DNA from: Tachypleus tridentatus
Taxonomy: Eukaryota; Arthropoda; Merostomata; Xiphosura; Limulidae
DNA: 64,000 bases
Assembly (NCBI RefSeq): GCF_004210375.1
Contig: NW_027467782.1
Coordinates: 26,019,276 to 26,083,275 of the forward strand
Direction: 5' to 3'
Position 1 is the first letter of the stretch, and every line of letters starts with the position of its first letter. Under the pieces are notes generated by a model, which was given only the letters and a program-made list of their open reading frames with translations, ran no database searches and was not told the origin of the DNA. This document shows, piece after piece, positions 1 through 10,113 of the stretch. The position numbers were made by a program, and so were the translations under genes.

Positions 1-126
1 GCAAAGTTTAAGGTAAAACTGGTTTCACTGTTTATTTCAATGTCAGTTATGAAAATACAGGTTATTTTGGGAATATTACGCTGGTAAAATGTGTCAGTAT
101 ATGATTTGAAGGTGTCTTGCAAACAA

Positions 127-231
127 GAGTTGGAGGTCGGTGGTGATGACTAGCTGCCTTCTCTCTATTCTTACACTGCTAAATTAGGGACGGCTAGCCA
201 TCGTGTAGCTTTGCGCGAAATTAAAACAAAC
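127..231 (+). repeat. SINE-1 3-prime fragment
   Basis: Matches the second half of the SINE family seen complete at 28207-28480: the GGTGATGACTAGCTGCCTTC block, the AAATTAGGGACGGCTAG block and the GCGAAATT end. The tRNA-like head is missing, as expected for a 5-prime truncated retroposed copy. Confidence 0.85.
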
Positions 232-1339
232 AGATATGTGTACCAGAATCCGTTACCAGATAGACTCCTACATAGTACAATAATGTACTTTAATCAGAAT
301 TGGATGAAAAACGAATTACAATGTGAACTAGATAGGTATCTCATACATGATGAAGCTAGTCCTAAATATCTCTCTCCAGTTAATTTATATTTTAAATATA
401 AAAATATATAAAAATAATAATAATATATATATATATATATATTTTCACACACACATATATACATGTATTAAACAATAATAAAAATGCCACCAACACACTT
501 GTCATTCTGGTGATAGAATAAAATAAGCCACAATACATGGACATTGCCCTGAAAAGGATCAAAATAATATTCAGTTCTACAATTACAAATACCAGTCCGG
601 CAAGAACATAAGTACAGGGGAGGAGGAAGAGGTCATAAAGAACCTGACCCTCCAGGGTATGAACTTTTCTTACTCAAATACCGACAGAGAGAATCCGTTA
701 AAACAGAATATAATAATTTTGCTAGGACATGAAGACAATAAGGTAGAACTGGTGTTTATTGTAGACGGAAATTTATTTACTCATGTGACAAATACAGTTG
801 TCGAGGATATTCCATTTCTTGAATATTTCAAATTGTAAATTCTATTTTTAGGTGAATTAATAACATTCGAATAATCATTTAATAAAACAGACCAGTGAAA
901 GATTCTGAAACCAGATAAAAGTGATGGAATAATAACCTTAACGAATCAGAGAATTAAAGTACTAAGAGATAGACAGATAGAAGTAATAAGAAATTTTATT
1001 AAAGTTGTTAAACCCTATCATATCAAAATGTGATAGTTCATATCTTGTTAGAATTACATGATATAAAACAAAACGTATCGTTTCCTGATAGGTATCAACA
1101 TTACCGTTCAAGCCATGAAAACTATTTTCTTTTCTTTAGAATGACGTTTTTATTTTCTGTGAGATGAAAGAAACTATTACTGAAATACTTTCTACTGTCT
1201 ATAAATTCATAATAAAGTATATTACTTCAACACTTTTGATCCAAAATTGGAGTCTTGAAATTTTACATTTTGAAATTAATTCATATACTTTGCACTTGTT
1301 GAAAAACATTGAACTTATATTACATACATTTGTCTGTTG
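232..1339. other. No gene seen; short TA/CA microsatellite
   Basis: AT-rich sequence with short open frames and no recognisable protein. A simple TA run passing into CACACA lies at about 421-475. Nothing else is supported. Confidence 0.6.
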
Positions 1340-1550
1340 AATTTCGCAAAGTTTCACGAAGGCTATCTGCGTAGCTCTCATTACTTTAGCAGTGTAAGAC
1401 TAGAAAAAAGGCAGCTGGTCATCACCACCCACGCCAACTCTTTAGCTATTCTTTTACCAACGAATAATGGGGCTTTCTGTCACTTTTCAACGCCCCAACG
1501 ACTGAATGGGCGAATATGTTTGTGTGATGGGGATTCGAAGTCTTTCTTTG
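1340..1550 (-). repeat. SINE-1, diverged copy
   Basis: Reverse orientation copy of SINE-1, running from the GCGAAATT-type tail at 1340 to the box B remnant (GGGGATTCGAAG) near 1540. The body blocks are all present but carry many substitutions, and the box A part of the head is not recognisable. Confidence 0.8.
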
Positions 1551-2189
1551 GATTATAACGAATTATGGTAATTCTTACCAAATCAGTCTTGTCTTAATAA
1601 TACCAGCAAAATAACAGGATTTACCACAAACAATAGTCATCAATGAATCGCTTTAACATAAATGTATCTTTCACTTGTTATTGAATATTCTATTAAGTGA
1701 TATTTACGTTACCAAATCGCTCAGGAAAAGTGTTAGAAACGAAATGTTAAGCAGGTTATTATTTGATTCTTTTGGTGTTTGTGGTAGTTAAATGTACACA
1801 ATATTCTCCAGTCTGAACCAAAGCAAATTTAACTTTTAAGAAAGTTTTGAAGGATTTGTACGAAAAGAAAACAGAGAAAAACACAAATTATTATTTACAA
1901 TGTACGAGTGAGGGTTTGAGAACTGCATTTGATATACAAAAGTTTAAGCGTGTCAATAATAAATGAGTTGAAACATCATTCACGAACAGATACAGTAAAG
2001 AACCAGCTTATTTGTTTACAGAAGGTTTTTACTTCATGTAAATGTAATGTAAAATGAATGAAAGGGGATGTTGTGACCAGAGTCGTATTTATATTCATTT
2101 ACGCAAGGTTGATGATTGTGCTCGTTTATGTGAGTGCTTTACTCCCTATTTCTCTGACTTAGGCTTATATACTGTTATTTGTTTTTGTT
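1551..2189. other. No feature seen
   Basis: AT-rich DNA with no convincing coding frame, repeat boundary or RNA gene. Confidence 0.5.
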
Positions 2190-2197
2190 TTGTTTTT

Positions 2198-2294
2198 TTA
2201 ATTTTGCGCAGAGCTACTCGAGGGCTGTCTGCGCTAGCCGTCCCTAATTTTGCAGTGTAAGACAAGAGGTAAGGCAGCTAGTCATCACCACCCT
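2198..2294 (-). repeat. SINE-1 3-prime fragment
   Basis: Tail and about 60 bases of the body of SINE-1 in reverse orientation; it stops abruptly after GTCATCACCACC at 2291. Confidence 0.85.
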
Positions 2295-2702
2295 GATACC
2301 TTATATTTTTAGGTTTAGCTTGATTTGACAAAGAGCATCATCTTTACTTTTAACGTTGTTAACTGCTAAAACAGAATAATCACATTTTGCATAACTCTAA
2401 CCAACGCATTCAAATGAGCTTAAACAAAATATCGCAAACATGTGGTTACATTAATAATCAATATTGTCAGTTAAACTATAATTTAAATGCTTTCCGAACA
2501 GTAAATATGGAGAATTCATTTTAATCAATACACATGGTGGGGAAATATCAAATTCAAAACTAACGGCTGAAGTAGATTCAAAATCGAGAAGGGTGATTTC
2601 GAGTTAAATGTTATTTCTGTTAAATTAACATGGTTTAATAAACGAAAATAAGACCTAAAATAATAAAAAAACTTTCAATTCACCTATGACATAACCTAAC
2701 CT

Positions 2703-3405
2703 AATGTAGTGTTACAAGTTGGTAATTTGATTTATCCAAAACAGCTTACATCAATAATGGTTTATATTCAGTTGTAATTATTTCAGTCCCAGCAAAATAG
2801 TTGCATAACTCAGTGTTAAAATTTGTAACTAAATAATTGTACATTTTGATTTCAAGCGGAGATTCGACAAATTATGAAGAGTAAAATAACAGTGTAGAAA
2901 TATATTATTTCCAAGGAACTTTCAAAGAGTGATCACAGTAATGGTTACAAGGTTTATAGATCAAAAAAATTCCATAGTGTTATTACTATTGTAAGGATTA
3001 AAACCATACATTTACTAGAATGTATTAATTTCTGCATATAATCTAAGCAGAACCGTTGTATTAAATATTCAAAACTAACATCATATTATGAGGACATCGT
3101 GAATGTAACAGCTACATGCACTTCCAAAAGGTTATTAATATAACTTTGAGGAATGGTGCTTACTTATGTGAATATAATGCACCATTTATTTTTATCAGTA
3201 TTTTAGAGTAGAATTCATATAATTAAATAGTAATTGTGCACAATTTTCTAACTGCTGCATAATAAACTTACAAGGAAAGTATACAATTTTATCACCTTAC
3301 AAAAATATAAGACTAGAAACATATTAATCCATTACTTTTTAAAACGTACAATAATTTTATAAATAGCATGTGGTAATATGTTCACGTACTAGCACATTAC
3401 AAATT
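2703..3405 (+). repeat. ~700 bp repeat, copy 1
   Basis: This segment recurs in reverse complement at 53847-54553, with roughly nine of ten bases identical by eye along the whole length and only small indels. The match starts at AATGTAGTGTTACAAG and ends at AGCACATTACAAATT; flanks of the two copies are unrelated. No terminal inverted repeats, A-tail or protein is visible. It may be a non-autonomous mobile element of unknown class, or a duplicated piece of intron from the PAK locus. Confidence 0.75.
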
Positions 3406-3911
3406 ATTAGCATACATAATGAATAATGGACTATTTTTAAAAAGGGTCGATGGTAAGTATGAAAACGTCTCGTGGTCGTCGTTTTTCAAAGATTGTTTTT
3501 TCTTTGTAGGAGTAAAAATGTTGAGAACACGAGACAGTAATAGAAGATTCTGTCGAACACAGCATCAGTTCCATATCTGTGGGGTGAATGAGACTGTCTC
3601 GATAATGAGTGTCGAAATCTTCAAAAGTCGCTAACAGGTTGTTTGTCTGTCTTAGTTCTCCAGGCTATCTTGGAAATGCGTATCTAGGTTTCAACATGTT
3701 TGTTTGGAAGAAATCAGTTGATGTTTAAAAGTGCGTTTGTGATGATTGAGTTTTCATTATATCCTTCTTTGTATGGAGTGTCTGTGTAAATTTGTCTATT
3801 GACTTAAATAGCTTCTCGACTTGTGTATTCTGCATGAACATGTCTTTGAAATTTGTTTCTAGTTGTGGATGCTTTTTTGGTAAGAATGGCTTGGATGAAG
3901 GTGGCGGATGT
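3406..3911. other. Unassigned DNA
   Basis: A short open frame starts at 3419 and runs into a good donor-like GTAAGT at 3454, just after the 700 bp repeat. There is no second piece to support an exon, so no gene is called. Confidence 0.3.
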
Positions 3912-3921
3912 CCAATGTTTC

Positions 3922-4191
3922 GGGGCCCAGCATGGCCAGGTGGTTAAAGCGCTCGAATCGTAATCTGAGAATTGCGGGTTCGAATACCCGTCGCACCAAA
4001 CATGCCCGCCATTTTAGTCGTGGGAGCGTTATAATGTCACGGTCAATCACACTGTTTGTTGGTAAAAGAGTAGCTCAAGAGTTGGTGGTGATGACTAGCT
4101 GTCTTCCTTTTAGTTTTACACTGCTAAATTAGGGACGGCTAGAACAAATAGCCCTCGTGTAGCTGTGCATGAAATTCAAAACCAAACAAAA
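3922..4191 (+). repeat. SINE-1 full length (copy A of a pair)
   Basis: Head with box A-like TGGCCAGGTGG and box B GGGTTCGAATACCC, an anticodon-loop-like CTCGTAA region (here TCGTAATC), the whole body, and an AACCAAACAAAACC tail. It is preceded by CCAATGTTTC (3912-3921) and followed by CCAATATTTC (4192-4201), a likely 10-bp target-site duplication with one change. Confidence 0.9.
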
Positions 4192-4220
4192 CCAATATTT
4201 CCTTGAAGTTTACTATTCTT
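4192..4220. repeat. Spacer duplicated on both sides of SINE copy B
   Basis: The 29-30 bp between the two SINEs, starting CCAATATTTCCTTGAA, recurs after the second SINE at 4501-4530 as CCAATATTTCGTTGAA with a few differences. It is longer than the 10-14 bp duplications at other SINEs here, so it may be an unusually long target-site duplication or an unequal exchange. Confidence 0.7.
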
Positions 4221-4500
4221 CTGGCGCTGCATGGCCAGGTGGTTAAGGCGCTTGACTCGTACGTAATGCGAGGGTCGCGGGTTCAATTTCCGTCTCACCA
4301 AACATGCTCGCCCTTTCAGCCGTAAGGGCATTATAGTGTCCCGATCAAACCCACTATTCGTTGGTAAAGAGTAGCCCAAGAGTTGGCGGTCAGTGGTGAT
4401 AACAAGCTGCCTTCCTTCTTTTCTTACATTGCTAAATTAGGGACGGCTAGTACAGTTAGCCCTCGTGTAAATGTGCGCGAAATTCGAAAAGAAAACAAAA
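4221..4500 (+). repeat. SINE-1 full length (copy B of a pair)
   Basis: Complete head (TGGCCAGGTGGTTAAGGCGC, GCGGGTTCAATTTCC) and body with a GAAAACAAAA tail. It sits 29 bp after copy A in the same orientation. Confidence 0.9.
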
Positions 4501-4594
4501 CCAATATTTCGTTGAAATTTTCCATTTTCTACCTAAAAGTTAAAGCTTAACGTCAAGGCCACTTATTAACGAGTGTTTTATATCTTAAATGACA

Positions 4595-4648
4595 GGCCAG
4601 GCATGGCTTAGCGCGTAAGGCGTGCGATTCGTAATTCGCCAAACGTTT
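4595..4648 (+). repeat. SINE-1b head fragment
   Basis: Only the first ~50 bases of the second SINE-1 subfamily, recognised by GGCATGGCTTAGCGCGTAAG and GTGCGATTCGTAATTCG. The rest is lost. SINE-1b differs from SINE-1 mainly in this head (TAGCGCGTAAGGCGTGCGA instead of AGGTGGTTAAGGCGCTCGA). Confidence 0.75.
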
Positions 4649-5130
4649 AACTCACAGCTCCGTCATTTCTTGATGTATTTGAGATTTAATTGCAGTTTTG
4701 AACTCAGAAGGTCAAACCCTATCGACTGACGTATTTGATCACGTCCAAAGTCTCATAGATGAATCTACTCTAATCGTGCCTAAAGAATTTCTATTTGAGG
4801 GTAGGCGAGTAGATAACGTGCTGAGTAATAAAGTTGAATCGGGTTGTATGCTTGGTATTGCCTATACAGAAAAATATAGCTAATAAATCGACTAGTAGAT
4901 TATCCATGCCTAAAAGTGATCCAAGTGTTGTAGATATTAAGGATTCCTTCTTATTTATTTTAGTAACCTTTAATTTTTCGGAGCAATTCAATAACGTAAT
5001 AAGTTATTAGTAGCGTACTAGGTTAATACTGTATTTCTGGAAACGGATTCCTTCTTATCCTAGAATTTCCAGTTCATCAATTCGAAAATAAATGTTGGGT
5101 TATTACAAAGGGTTGCTATTGTTGTTTGTT
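4649..5130. other. No gene seen
   Basis: A 61-codon frame at 4698-4883 resembles no family I know and has no splice or promoter support. Confidence 0.4.
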
Positions 5131-5238
5131 ATTAAACACAAAATTCACAAAGGGCTTTCTGTGTTCCGCCCACCATGGGTATCAAAGCCCGGTTTCTTGT
5201 GGTATAAGTCCGCCGACATTCCACTGTGCTACTGGGGG
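5131..5238 (-). repeat. SINE-2 copy
   Basis: Short tRNA-like SINE in reverse orientation: CCCACCATGGGTATCAAAGCCCGG is the reversed box B region, and GTGCTACTGGGGG the reversed start. The tail side (CACAAAGGGCTTTCTGTG) is the diverged form of the shared SINE-1/SINE-2 tail. Confidence 0.8.
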
Positions 5239-6518
5239 AATCACAGAGGGTTCTTGCCTTCATAATATTTATCTTTTGCCATAACTAGAAAAACCTACAA
5301 TAACTTCAGAATATATTTCACGGTATCACTGACCATTAGATACCACTTTGGAGAGCTAATTATTAGAATATTTTAGAATAAGTCTTTGTTTACAGTTATA
5401 ACTCTTGAGTGTAAGTTATAGAACAGGCTTTTCATTACAGTTATAGCTTTGAAGATGAGTTATCATTTCGAGAATGATACCTGTAATATTACCCCACCTT
5501 TAAATAATGTAAAAACGTCATTTGTTATGAACATTTATTCACAATAAAAAGAATACAACATTAAAATCTTTGCAACTTCTCTTTGTTGACATGAAAATGA
5601 CATAAGAATGTCGAAATGTTGTTCTTCACTTTACTTTACTTAAAGTTTCAATACTCGTACCAGCCATCTTGATAATACATTTTTTTACTTCAAGTGGGTT
5701 TTCGTTATCACGGACAATAAATAGTTATTAAAACAGGACTAGCCATAAAAGAGATTTCACATATGTTTTGGTATCTGTGTAAAGTATTGTAACATTGTAT
5801 TCATTTCAATCGTAAATACTCTATTTTATTACAGATATTAGAGTAGCTTATTTTTCGGAAAGTTAGTGTTAAAATTCCGTAGTTTTTAATGTCGATAATG
5901 ATTTCAGAGATATAACATGAAATAATTCAGAAATGAAATAAATTTTATAATATTGTTCAGATTGTTGGTACAAAAGAAATTTCTGTTTAAAATTAACTTT
6001 ACTAGAGTGTTGCTTCATACAAGTTCACATAAACCTCGTTCATGCGAATGTATATAAATAATTTGTGTATCTAGTAAAAATAGAAATAAAATTTATTAAC
6101 TGAGCGTTTTTATTATTTACATGGAGAAAAAAACAATCTTGTATTATTTGGAGGTTATGTCACAAGTTCCTGAAGAAATCTACCACACGAAGTATTATAC
6201 AGATATTAAAGTATACACTCAACGTCTTTCAAGGTTTTTGTGTAAAATATTTGAGTTTTATAGAAGGATCTCCACTTTTCATAGTTTAGACCAACAGAAA
6301 GAATTAATTCATTAAATATTCATAAAAGAAAAACGATTTCAAATAATGGCATAAACATGGAAATTTCTGATCATATGTCAAATATTCAACATACTTCTTG
6401 TGAAAAGATGACTTTGTGAAGTCATGTTCAGAAAATAGAACTTTCTGTATTCCAGATACGAACTATCCAGATAATATCATCTACTCAGAAGCTTCACACG
6501 AACCATCTTCCAAAGTAA
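5239..6518. other. No feature seen
   Basis: AT-rich. A 64-codon frame at 6121-6315 is not recognisable. No repeat was identified. Confidence 0.5.
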
Positions 6519-7132
6519 GGTAGCTGGACAAAACTGACAGAAAAATATGGTACTCTGGGCCGAATTAATGTAGAGGACACAGATAAAAGTATCAGTTGTG
6601 GTTCTTTTGACGATGCGGATTTTCGACAGGATTTAGAAGATGAATTAAATAACTTATGCAGCGAATTGACATAGCCCAAGTCGAAACGGTTTTTCGTAGC
6701 CACAAAACACTTGTGTTTGTGTTCCAGTGTCACGCCAATTTGTTTTTCAGAAAGCCAGAGGAAGAATGGCAGTTAGCCCTGACAGGTATCCCTGTCCTGC
6801 TGTTTGATAAAGGAGAAACGAGAGCACGAACTAAAGGAAGACTGAAACTGGTCCTCGCCGAAAAAATCACAGGTTTCATTCTCTGGCATGATGTCATTGA
6901 CAATTTGACGAACTGCGAGGCCCAAGATAATACTTTTCACACCATGTTCCTTTCCACCGATCACAGCCAAATGGGTGGTTTCAGTTTCGAAAACAAAACA
7001 GCTGCCAGAAAGTTTCACGAACAAGTCGACCTACTGACGTCGGACCCTCTCAATATATCTTTATCCGTTCCTAAAGCTAAAGGGAAAAATTCCAGGAACT
7101 TGGAAAAAAATAAAGTTACCCTAAAAATGTGA
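6519..7132 (+). pseudogene. Damaged or spliced coding stretch, possible PH/EVH1-like domain
   Basis: Two + strand frames, offset by one, both read like protein. The first (6519-6675) ends in an acidic helix-like stretch (FRQDLEDELNNLCSELT). The second (best from about 6750 to 7132) reads KPEEEWQLALTGIPVLLFDK, then a stretch with alternating beta-like segments, and ends in a helix (GFSFENKTAARKFHEQVDLL) that resembles the closing helix of EVH1/PH folds. I cannot name the family. TTTGTTTTTCAG at 6738-6749 is a plausible splice acceptor just before KPEEEW, but the first frame has no clear donor before its TAG at 6673, so either a frame-changing mutation or a mis-seen intron separates them. Base composition is richer in GC than the neighbours. 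It could be an exon of the same + strand gene as 12996-13043. Confidence 0.45.
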
Positions 7133-8065
7133 TATTTCTCTTCCTTGCTGTTTCGAACACGTCACAAGTATTGATATTAGAGATAAAGAGCAATTTTATA
7201 CGCTGACGAATTTAGTGCAAAGGAAATCTAAAAAGGCATTAGAGCAATCTGTTCATGAGTAGACGTCCATTGGGACCAATAGTACCTTTCCTCGTGGAGA
7301 CCAAATTAATGTAGAATGCCCGTACTTAATTATTATTAGACTAGAAGGTTTTGATGTTTCGCCGATATCGTATAAACGATTCGTGAACAGTATAAGCACT
7401 GGTGTGACGTTTCGTGCGATGACAATTTTTATATTAAATGTGCAAAGTGGAGAATGGTAATTCGAACAATATGTGCAAGTTTGTTAAGAATCGCTGTGTA
7501 TTTGTGATTTCTTTCTCTCAGAACATATGTGAACCCTAGAACGAACCACATCTATTGGACAAAGTGACATACACAGTTATAATATTCGTATTTTCTTATA
7601 GGTCGCAATTTTTTTTCAATTTAAAAAAAAATGGATTTCAAACAGTCCGTTTATATTGAGAATTTCATGTATCGTTTTTGTTAATTTAAGTTTGATACAT
7701 AAGCACGTTTCTGCAACAGTTAAGTACGTTTAGAGAACTAATATATAACTTAATTCTCAAGTTAGGATTCTATTAGTAAAATATACTAACCAGTTTTAGA
7801 GTAGAAATAGGTTTTTAAAAGACAAACCATCTCTCGAGAGTGCTACCTTCGGGCTATAGTTAATAAAATTATGTTTTGTTTGTGTCAACTTTCTTTTAAG
7901 AACTTTATATTGAACACAGCAGTATAAATAAATTTAGAAAATTCGGTTTTTTAGCTTTAAGATTCAAACAAGGCTTGGTTCAATATATACATATATATTA
8001 TTCATTAATATTTACTTTATTTCTGCACTTGATTACAAGAGCTAACATTTTGGAATGTATAGATC
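7133..8065. other. No gene seen
   Basis: AT-rich. A good acceptor (TTTCTTTCTCTCAG ending at 7530) is followed by a 14-codon open run to a TGA, too short to call. Confidence 0.4.
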
Positions 8066-8128
8066 GCTCTCTCTCTCTCTCTATATATATATATATGTAT
8101 GTATGTATGTATGTGTATGTGTGTGTGG
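8066..8128. repeat. Compound microsatellite
   Basis: Runs of CT, then TA, then GTAT and finally GT units, back to back. Confidence 0.95.
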
Positions 8129-10113
8129 GTATCGCCATTACATAAACAGGTCTGGATTTAAAATATGAATATCTTTTTAATTATACCTAATTTTAACTGA
8201 TTTAAACCGTAATTATAACAAAAAATCAGATGGCGCTGTCTTTTTTAAAAGCAGACTTAGTTTTTAAGCTCATGTTATCTTGTATTTGTCAACAAACTTC
8301 TTATATAAACTTTTATAACAAAATGTAGTCAACATTAACGACACGTAAACCACTAATAATTATTCGTTCTGGTTATAACAGATATAGTGTTGTTGAAATG
8401 TTGTGGAACACATTTCTTTATTTGCGGGCAGAAATCCTTATTAATATTCTAAACCTCAAATTGCTAATGTGTTTTCTTGTATGTTGTAGAATTCACTAAG
8501 ACTTAAATCTCAAAAAAAAACGTGACATTTGTAAATGACTTTTAATTAACTTCTATGTTTGGTGACAACGTTATTTTTATATGGAGTGAACCTGAAAATG
8601 TGTGCACACGTGTATGTACTGCAATATAATGACAAAACCCTTAAACCAATTTTTTAGTAAATATTACGTCCTGTGAATTCTTTTAAAAACTAGTTTCTTC
8701 AAATATCGGAATTTTTCTTTAATACCAACTTTCGCGAGTCAAGTTCTCTGTCATCACCAATTTTCGTGAAACAAGCTTCCTTCCTTTATAAAATAATGTG
8801 CGACAATTATGTGTAGTTAGAATACAGGCAGTTTTATATGACATTTTATGAATAATTAGTTAGTTAGATCTCATTATCAAGAATTTTTTTTAAATTACTT
8901 AAGTTAAAACTCGTAACGATCCTTAATTTCTTGTGTTTTTATAATAACAGACCTTGAAATTTAAACCAATAGTGTGATGGTAGAGATACTAGAAATAGCA
9001 TGAACTTTATGTTATACTATGAATTATGGTTCAAAAAAGGTAAAAAAACTGTAATTAAATAATTTGGCCTTACTGTTTGCTGTCGTTAAACTGTATTACA
9101 TATGTCTTCTAAAAAATATGTGTCGTTGATATATATATACATGAATAGACGCCTTTCATCCGAGTTAATTTTTATTAGTTTATTATATCTTAGTACAGAG
9201 CCGGGGTTGTTTTTAAGGGACAGAATCCGATATTTCCATCAGTCTTACAGTGTTATTGTTGTTATATAAACGTATAACTACGTTATACTGTTTTTGTTAA
9301 AAAAAAAGTTTTAAATTGTATAGACAAACATAATTTATGTGGCTTGTACGTCACTAAAAGTTAACTACTTTGAATAATTTTATTCCAGGATCTTTTCTGG
9401 TTTGTGCCTTCTTGTTTTTTAAATTTTATTTTGTACATTTATGCATTAGATATGGAAATGGTGCTTGCATTGTGATCTCTACATATATTTACTTCGTTTT
9501 ATATTAAACCTCAGCTAAGCCTTTTTCATTTATCAATAAATTTTCACCTGACAAATATTTAGCGATCTGCAGATAATTTGTTCACCGAGGAAGACAGGAA
9601 GAGCTAAACATCCGTTTCTTTTCTTTGTATAACGTTTACATAACCAGTTCCCCCAATCATCAGGTTTCTGAATTACATTCACAAACTACTTACTAAAACA
9701 GCATCGTCGATTTTCTGTGTAGCATTTGTTAAAGCGAAGCGGTAAAAGAATTTATTTTCATTTTCTTACGTTAATAATCGGAGCAGGAGGTGAATGTGTG
9801 GTGAGTAAAGAAAAGGTTCGCAGAATTTTTCAGCTTGAAGTGGCACTTATCTGAGATAGTTCAGTGGAAACCACTGATAATTTGTGAATAGAATTTATTA
9901 GACTCGTGTTTGTACTTCATTAAAGAATACTTTCTGTGTAACGGAAACAAATTTTATTCAGAAAAAGTGAGTAAACCTAATACATGAGAAACACTCAAGA
10001 ATCTGGAAATGTACCAGTGAAGTATTTGAGGATAAGACCTCATCGCACTAATTCAGATAATAGTGTATTTTTACCTTTTCTGATACACTAAGGTATTCTT
10101 GATATTTGATATA
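8129..10113. other. No feature seen
   Basis: About 2 kb of AT-rich DNA without recognisable coding sequence, repeat or RNA gene. Confidence 0.5.

Noticed and set aside
3419-3453. First exon with ATG and a GTAAGT donor next to the 700 bp repeat
   Set aside because: Only 12 codons, no promoter or second exon; the downstream acceptor would make a ~58-nt intron and the text is not protein-like.
9787-9816. 14-nt microexon between ATCGGAGCAG and GTGAGT
   Set aside because: The acceptor has no pyrimidine tract, and such short matches are expected by chance.
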